Below are positions 4,757-9,761 of a DNA stretch of 9,761 bases, one piece after another. Location: positions 1-9,761 of the forward strand of contig CAJGDR010000036.1 in the NCBI GenBank assembly GCA_904502205.1. Reading direction: 5' to 3'. The DNA is from an uncultured Bacilli bacterium. Its GTDB lineage: Bacteria > Bacillota_I > Bacilli_A > ML615J-28 > CAG-313. The notes under the pieces were generated by a model. The model did not search any database, was not told the DNA's origin, and saw nothing but the letters and a program-made list of their open reading frames with translations. How positions within the stretch are numbered: position 1 is the stretch's first letter; every line of letters starts with the position of its first letter. The position numbers were made by a program, and so were the translations under genes.

Positions 4757-5952
4757 TTTTAATTAAGAATGGCAAGGTAATTGAAAATAATCAATTAGTA
4801 AAAAAAGATCTTTTAATAGAAGAAAATAAAATCATTCAAATTGATTCTAATATTGAATGTAGTTGTGAAACTATTGATGCTTGTGGTATGCTTGTAATGC
4901 CAGGAGCAGTTGATGTTCATGTACATTTAAGAGAACCTGGTTTTGAAAAGAAAGAGACAGTTAAAACTGGAACACTTTCTTGTGCAAAAGGTGGTTTAAC
5001 TTCAATTATGTCAATGCCAAACTTAAATCCTTGTCCTGATAATTTTGAGCATGTAAACAAACAATTAGAAATTATCAAGCGAGATGCTTTAGTTAATGTT
5101 TACCCATTTGGAACAATCACAGTTAATGAAGAAGACAAAGAACTTGCTAAAATCGAAGAATTCAAAGATTTAGTATTTGGTTTAACTGATGATGGAAGAG
5201 GCGTAAATAATTTAGAACTTTTAGAAAAAGCGATGCATTTAGCAAAAAAATATAATTTAACAATCGCATCGCACGCAGAAGATAATGTTTATAAAACATT
5301 ACCTGAAGGCGAATATATTGCAGTACTTAGAGAAATTGAACTTGCTAAAAAAGTTGGTTGTAAATATCATTTCTGTCATATGTCAACTAAACAATCATTT
5401 GATGCAATAAGACTTGCACAAAGTGAGGGTTATCCAATTACATGTGAGGTTGCACCACATCATTTAATTTTAAATAGTTCAATGATTAAAGATGCAAATT
5501 GGAAAATGAATCCACCACTTAGAAGTGAAGTTGATAGACTCTCAACAGTCGAAGCACTAATTGATGGTGTTGCTTGTATGATTGCTTCTGACCATGCTCC
5601 ACATACAGAAGAAGAAAAATCTCAAGAATATAACTTATGTCCAAATGGTATAATCGGTGCAGAAACTATGTTACCAATTATCTATACACATTTTGTAAAA
5701 ACTGGACTAATTAGTTTAGAACGCTTTTTAGATATTTTAGTATACAATCCAATTAAAATATTTAATTTACCAAAAAGAGATTTAAGCGTTGGAAGTATTG
5801 CCGATATCACAATCCTAGATATTGAAAATGAACACACATATACAAAAGAAGAAATATTATCAAAAGGTAAAAATTCACCATTTATTGGGATGAGTTTTTA
5901 CGGATTTCCTAAATATACTTTAGTTAATGGGAAAATAGTTTATAGAAAATAA
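4753..5952 (+). CDS. pyrC: Dihydroorotase
   Basis: This metal-dependent amidohydrolase interconverts N-carbamoyl-aspartate and dihydroorotate. The product has 399 residues. Metal-site residues are in place: DVHVHLREPG with His56 and His58, DDG with Asp146/Asp147 (the bridging Asp of Bacillus-type enzymes), SHAED with His174, CHMST with His209, and ASDHAPH with Asp280. EVAPHHL (232-238) and NPPLR (253-257) are substrate-loop signatures. His174 to His209 spans 35 residues against about 53 in the Bacillus-type enzyme as I recall it, so one loop is shortened; the family varies there. The start overlaps the pyrB stop by 4 bases, with GGAAGG (4741-4746) 6 nt upstream, so translation is coupled to pyrB. 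carA follows after 13 bases. Confidence 0.95.
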   Translation: MILIKNGKVIENNQLVKKDLLIEENKIIQIDSNIECSCETIDACGMLVMPGAVDVHVHLREPGFEKKETVKTGTLSCAKGGLTSIMSMPNLNPCPDNFEHVNKQLEIIKRDALVNVYPFGTITVNEEDKELAKIEEFKDLVFGLTDDGRGVNNLELLEKAMHLAKKYNLTIASHAEDNVYKTLPEGEYIAVLREIELAKKVGCKYHFCHMSTKQSFDAIRLAQSEGYPITCEVAPHHLILNSSMIKDANWKMNPPLRSEVDRLSTVEALIDGVACMIASDHAPHTEEEKSQEYNLCPNGIIGAETMLPIIYTHFVKTGLISLERFLDILVYNPIKIFNLPKRDLSVGSIADITILDIENEHTYTKEEILSKGKNSPFIGMSFYGFPKYTLVNGKIVYRK

Positions 5953-5965
5953 AGGAGAACGAAAT

Positions 5966-7057
5966 ATGAATAATCGTAAATTAGTATTAGAAAATGGTCA
6001 AGTATTTGAAGGTGTTGGCTTTGGTTGCTTAAACGAAACTGTTGCGGAAATTATTTATAATACAGCTGTTGTTGGTTATCAAGAAATTATTTCTGATCCT
6101 ACAAATGCTTCTAAAATTGTTTGTATGACTTATCCTTTAATTGGAAACTATGGACTTACAGATGATGATTATGAATCAAAACATATTTGTACAAAAGGTT
6201 TAATTGTTCGTGAATATAATGAAATTCCATCAAACTTCAGATATACAAGAACATTAGAAGAAGTAATGGAAGAAAATAATATTTGTGGTATTCAAGGAAT
6301 CGATACAAGACAGTTAATGAAAACAATTCAAAAAGAAGGAACAATGAAAGCATTAATTTGTGATATTGAAAAACCACTTGAAGAATGTATGAATCTTTTA
6401 AATGAATATGTTGAACCACTTGATTTAGTTCAAAATGTAACATCAAAAAAAGTTTGGTATTCAAGAACACCAAACCCAATGTATAATGTTGCAGTACTTG
6501 ATTTAGGTACAAAACTTAATTTAATAAAAGGATTAAATCAAGCTGGATGTAATGTTATTAGTTTCCCATATAACACAACAAAAGAAGAAATTTTAAAATA
6601 CAAACCTAATGGATTATTCATATCTTCAGGACCAGGAAATCCTCAAAATTTAACTGAAGTAGTTGAATTAATTAAAAGCTTTATTGGAGTACTTCCAATC
6701 TTTGGTGTAGGACTTGGTCATCAACTAATTGGTATTTCATATGGTGCTCAAACTTTAAAAATGAAAACAGGACACCATGGATGTAACTATCCAGTTAAAA
6801 ACTTAAAAACAGGAAAAGTTGATATATCTGTTCAAAATCATTTATATACACTTGATCGTCAAAGTTTAAAAGGAACAAGTTTAAAAGTTACACATGAAAA
6901 TGTCATAACAGGTGAAGTTGAAGGAATGGAAGATTCTAAAAATAAAGTAATGAGTATTGAATTTGAACCATTCACAATTATCGATCAAAATACTGAAGAT
7001 GTATATCAAAAGTTTATTACTCTTATGAAAAAACATGGAGGTCGTAAAAATGCCTAA
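5966..7057 (+). CDS. carA: Carbamoyl phosphate synthase small chain with a catalytically dead glutaminase site
   Basis: The normal small subunit hydrolyses glutamine and passes ammonia to CarB. The product has 363 residues, full family length. The N-terminal CPSase domain (about 1-150) is typical (VGYQE, GNYG, GIDTRQL). The class I amidotransferase fold starts near residue 174 ([10 protein letters not shown], then ISSGPGNP at 219-226). The nucleophile motif, normally GICLGHQ, reads GVGLGHQ, with Gly249 in place of Cys (codon GGA, 6710-6712). The HPE motif reads Glu334-Pro-Phe336, so the triad His and Glu are gone too. QNHGF, part of the glutamine pocket, is QNHLY (290-294). The rest, including GHHG (269-272), is intact and the frame is unbroken, so this is not a decaying gene. 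Inference: CarA is kept as a structural partner and the complex uses free ammonia, as vertebrate CPS I does. Start set by AAAGGAG (5951-5957), 8 nt. Confidence 0.93.
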   Translation: MNNRKLVLENGQVFEGVGFGCLNETVAEIIYNTAVVGYQEIISDPTNASKIVCMTYPLIGNYGLTDDDYESKHICTKGLIVREYNEIPSNFRYTRTLEEVMEENNICGIQGIDTRQLMKTIQKEGTMKALICDIEKPLEECMNLLNEYVEPLDLVQNVTSKKVWYSRTPNPMYNVAVLDLGTKLNLIKGLNQAGCNVISFPYNTTKEEILKYKPNGLFISSGPGNPQNLTEVVELIKSFIGVLPIFGVGLGHQLIGISYGAQTLKMKTGHHGCNYPVKNLKTGKVDISVQNHLYTLDRQSLKGTSLKVTHENVITGEVEGMEDSKNKVMSIEFEPFTIIDQNTEDVYQKFITLMKKHGGRKNA

Positions 7058-9761
7058 ACGTACTGATTTAAAAAAGATAATGGTTATAGGTTCTGGTCCA
7101 ATTGTTATTGGACAAGGTGCCGAGTTTGACTATGCGGGAACTCAAGCATGTCTTGCTTTAAAAGAAGAAGGTTATCAAGTTATTTTAGTTAACTCAAATC
7201 CGGCTACAATTATGACCGATCCTAATATTGCTGATAAAGTTTATATGGAACCCCTTGATCTAGAAAATATTGCAAAAATCATTCGTTTTGAAAGACCAGA
7301 TGGACTTCTTTGTTCAATTGGTGGACAAACAGGTTTAAACCTTGGAATGCAACTTGCAAGAAAAGGTGTTCTTGAAGAATGTCGTGTTGAACTTTTAGGT
7401 ACAAATGCTGAAACAATTGAAAAAGCGGAAGACCGTGAACTTTTCAAACAACTTTGTATTGATCTTGGTGAACCAATTATTGAATCAGAAATTGCAACTA
7501 CTATGGAAGAAGTATTAGCAGCTGTTGAAAAAATTGGCTATCCAGTAATTTTAAGACCGGCATTTACACTTGGTGGAACTGGTGGTGGATTTGCTGATAA
7601 CGAAGAAGAATTAATTCCACTTGCTAAAAATGCATTAAAAATTTCACCAGTATCACAAGTACTTGTAGAAAAATCTATTAAAGGATTTAAAGAAATTGAA
7701 TTTGAAGTAATGCGTGATAAAAACGATACTTCAATCGTAATATGTTCAATGGAAAACGTTGACCCAGTTGGTATTCATACTGGTGACTCAATCGTTGTTG
7801 CACCTGCACAAACTTTAACTAATAAAGAATTTTCAATGCTTAGAAAATCAGCATTAAAAATTATTAGAGGTTTAGAAATTGAAGGTGGATGTAACGTTCA
7901 ATTTGCACTTGACCCATACTCATTTAAATATTATTTAATTGAAGTTAATCCAAGGGTTTCTCGTTCATCAGCTTTAGCATCTAAAGCATCTGGTTTCCCA
8001 ATTGCTAGAGTTTCTGCTAAAATTGCTTGTGGTTTAACACTTGATGAAATTGACATTGCAGCAACTAAAGCTTCATTTGAACCAACAATTGACTATGTAG
8101 TTACAAAATTCCCACGCTTCCCATTTGATAAATTTACAACAGCAAATAGAAGTCTTGCTACACAAATGAAAGCAACTGGGGAAGTAATGAGTATTGGTAG
8201 AACTTTCGAAGAATCATTACTTAAGTCAATTAGATCTTTAGAAAATAAAGTTAATCATTTAGAATTAAAATCACTTAAAGATAAAACATTAGAAGAACTA
8301 ATGGAATTTATTGCTCTTCATACTGATGAAAGAATCTTTGCAATTGGTGAAGCTTTTAGAAAAGGTGCATCAGTTGATGATATTTACATGTTAACTAAGA
8401 TTGATAGATTCTTCTTAGAAAAACTTGTTAATATTTTAAATATTGAACAAACTTTAAAAGCTAATAAATTATGTATTGAAACTTTAAAACTTGCGAAAAA
8501 AATGGGTTTTGCTGATTCATACATTGGTGAGGTTTGGAATCTTTCAGAATATGAAGTTTACAAATTAAGAAAAGATAATAACATTTATCCAGTTTATAAA
8601 ATTATTGATACATGTGCTGCTGAATATGATGCTTATGTTCCATACTTCTATTCAACATATGAATCAATGAATGAATCAATCAGAACTGACAAAAAGAAAA
8701 TTGTTGTTTTAGGTTCTGGACCAATCAGAATTGGTCAAGGTGTCGAATTTGACTACACAACAGTACATGCAATTTGGGCAATTAGAGAAGCTGGATATGA
8801 AGCAATTATTATTAACAATAACCCAGAAACAGTATCTACAGATTATACTGTATCTGATAAATTATATTTTGAGCCTCTTACATTTGAAGATGTAATGAAC
8901 ATTATTGATTACGAATTACCAGAAGGTGTCGTTGTTGCACTTGGTGGTCAAACAGCTATTAATCTAGCATCAAGACTAGATAAAGCTGGTGTCAAAATCT
9001 TTGGTTCAAGTGCTAAGAGTATTGATCTAGCTGAAGATAGAAAACTTTTCGAAGAAGCAATGGAAGAAATTAATATTCCAATGCCAAAGGGATTTGGGGT
9101 ATTCTCAATTGAAGAAGCAATTGAGGCAGCAAATGCTATTGGCTATCCTGTGCTTGTACGTCCATCATTTGTATTAGGTGGTAGAATGATGCACATTGTT
9201 TATGATGAAAATGTTTTAAGAGAAAAAGTAGCTGAAGCTGTTCAATTTGATAATGAGCATCCTGTTTTAGTAGATAAATACGTAGTAGGTCAAGAATGTG
9301 AAGTAGACGCAATCTGTGATGGTGTTGATGTATTTATTCCAGGTATTATGGAACATATCGAAAGAACCGGAGTTCACAGTGGTGACAGTATGTCTGTTTA
9401 TCCACCATACTCTTTAACAGAAGAAGTTAAACAAGTAATTATTGATTATACAACAAGAATTGGTGTTAAATTAAATATGATTGGTTTATATAACATTCAA
9501 TTTATTGTTGATAAAGAAAATAAAGTTTATATTATTGAAGTAAATCCAAGATCAAGTAGAACTGTACCATTCCTTGCAAAATCAACAGGAATTCCAGTTG
9601 CGAATATTGCAACAAAAGTAATGCTTGGAACATCACTTAAAGAACTTGGATATGTTGGTGTTGCAAAAAACAGAAAACGTTGGTATGTTAAAACACCTAC
9701 ATTCTCATTTACTAAAATTGCTGGACTTGATGCAGTATTATCACCAGAAATGAAATCTACG
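7050..9761 (+). CDS. carB: Carbamoyl phosphate synthase large chain (3' end beyond window)
   Basis: CarB makes carbamoyl phosphate from bicarbonate, ammonia and two ATP. The first 904 codons are present of an expected 1,060-1,075. The first ATP-grasp half runs to about residue 400 ([15 protein letters not shown] at 14-28, Arg169 in [43 protein letters not shown]). A helical oligomerisation domain (about 400-545) follows, then the second ATP-grasp half ([15 protein letters not shown] from residue 555, Arg704 in [43 protein letters not shown]). All catalytic motifs look normal, so synthesis itself should work despite the dead CarA site. The window stops at PEMKST, before the allosteric MGS-like domain, so UMP or ornithine control cannot be judged. 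The start overlaps carA by 8 bases, with GGAGG (7037-7041) 8 nt upstream. Confidence 0.96.
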   Translation, partial: MPKRTDLKKIMVIGSGPIVIGQGAEFDYAGTQACLALKEEGYQVILVNSNPATIMTDPNIADKVYMEPLDLENIAKIIRFERPDGLLCSIGGQTGLNLGMQLARKGVLEECRVELLGTNAETIEKAEDRELFKQLCIDLGEPIIESEIATTMEEVLAAVEKIGYPVILRPAFTLGGTGGGFADNEEELIPLAKNALKISPVSQVLVEKSIKGFKEIEFEVMRDKNDTSIVICSMENVDPVGIHTGDSIVVAPAQTLTNKEFSMLRKSALKIIRGLEIEGGCNVQFALDPYSFKYYLIEVNPRVSRSSALASKASGFPIARVSAKIACGLTLDEIDIAATKASFEPTIDYVVTKFPRFPFDKFTTANRSLATQMKATGEVMSIGRTFEESLLKSIRSLENKVNHLELKSLKDKTLEELMEFIALHTDERIFAIGEAFRKGASVDDIYMLTKIDRFFLEKLVNILNIEQTLKANKLCIETLKLAKKMGFADSYIGEVWNLSEYEVYKLRKDNNIYPVYKIIDTCAAEYDAYVPYFYSTYESMNESIRTDKKKIVVLGSGPIRIGQGVEFDYTTVHAIWAIREAGYEAIIINNNPETVSTDYTVSDKLYFEPLTFEDVMNIIDYELPEGVVVALGGQTAINLASRLDKAGVKIFGSSAKSIDLAEDRKLFEEAMEEINIPMPKGFGVFSIEEAIEAANAIGYPVLVRPSFVLGGRMMHIVYDENVLREKVAEAVQFDNEHPVLVDKYVVGQECEVDAICDGVDVFIPGIMEHIERTGVHSGDSMSVYPPYSLTEEVKQVIIDYTTRIGVKLNMIGLYNIQFIVDKENKVYIIEVNPRSSRTVPFLAKSTGIPVANIATKVMLGTSLKELGYVGVAKNRKRWYVKTPTFSFTKIAGLDAVLSPEMKST

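Noticed and set aside
6237..6512. Reverse-strand open frame inside carA
   Set aside because: It is a shadow of conserved CarA coding sequence with no ribosome binding site.
5966..7057. carA as a pseudogene
   Set aside because: There is no frameshift or early stop, the length is normal, the other motifs are conserved and it is translationally coupled to carB. Loss is confined to the glutaminase site, which fits altered function and not decay.
7241..7447. Reverse-strand open frame inside carB
   Set aside because: It is a shadow of the first ATP-grasp domain of CarB.

Overview
The window is AT-rich DNA (roughly 30% GC by eye) from a low-GC Gram-positive bacterium of the Bacillota/Tenericutes-like type. 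Strong AGGAGG-type ribosome binding sites, TTGAnn/TATAAT promoters and A/T-ending codons support this. TGA works as a stop (pyrB ends in TGA inside an ATGA overlap with pyrC) and Trp is written TGG, so the Mycoplasma code (TGA = Trp) does not apply. An Acholeplasma/Izemoplasma/Erysipelotrichia-like member of the Bacilli fits, but the genus cannot be read from this sequence.

Region 1 (1-1837) is accessory. It holds the C-terminal end of a probable surface protein, a small lipoprotein of unknown function closed by a clear terminator, and a cytosolic serine hydrolase of the beta-lactamase/penicillin-binding-protein fold. Region 2 (1823-2752, minus strand) is a two-gene regulatory unit: a small LytTR DNA-binding protein translationally coupled to a DUF3021 membrane protein. 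It converges tail to tail on the hydrolase gene and shares a bidirectional terminator with it. Region 3 (2804-3629) is a ZIP-family metal transporter with its own promoter.

Region 4 (3674 to the window end) is a pyrimidine biosynthesis operon: promoter, structured leader of about 175 nt ending in an intrinsic terminator, then pyrB-pyrC-carA-carB. Gene overlaps of 4 and 8 nt and one 13-nt gap show tight coupling. CarA/CarB make carbamoyl phosphate, PyrB joins it to aspartate and PyrC closes the dihydroorotate ring. No pyrR or pyrI lies between the promoter and pyrB. carB runs off the window after 904 codons.

Two things stand out. First, CarA has lost all three catalytic residues of its glutaminase domain (Cys to Gly249, His to Glu334, Glu to Phe336) while staying full length and in frame. 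This predicts a carbamoyl phosphate synthetase that uses free ammonia instead of glutamine. Second, the pyr leader carries a terminator and a mutually exclusive antiterminator but lacks the PyrR-binding consensus, so it may sense pyrimidines in another way.
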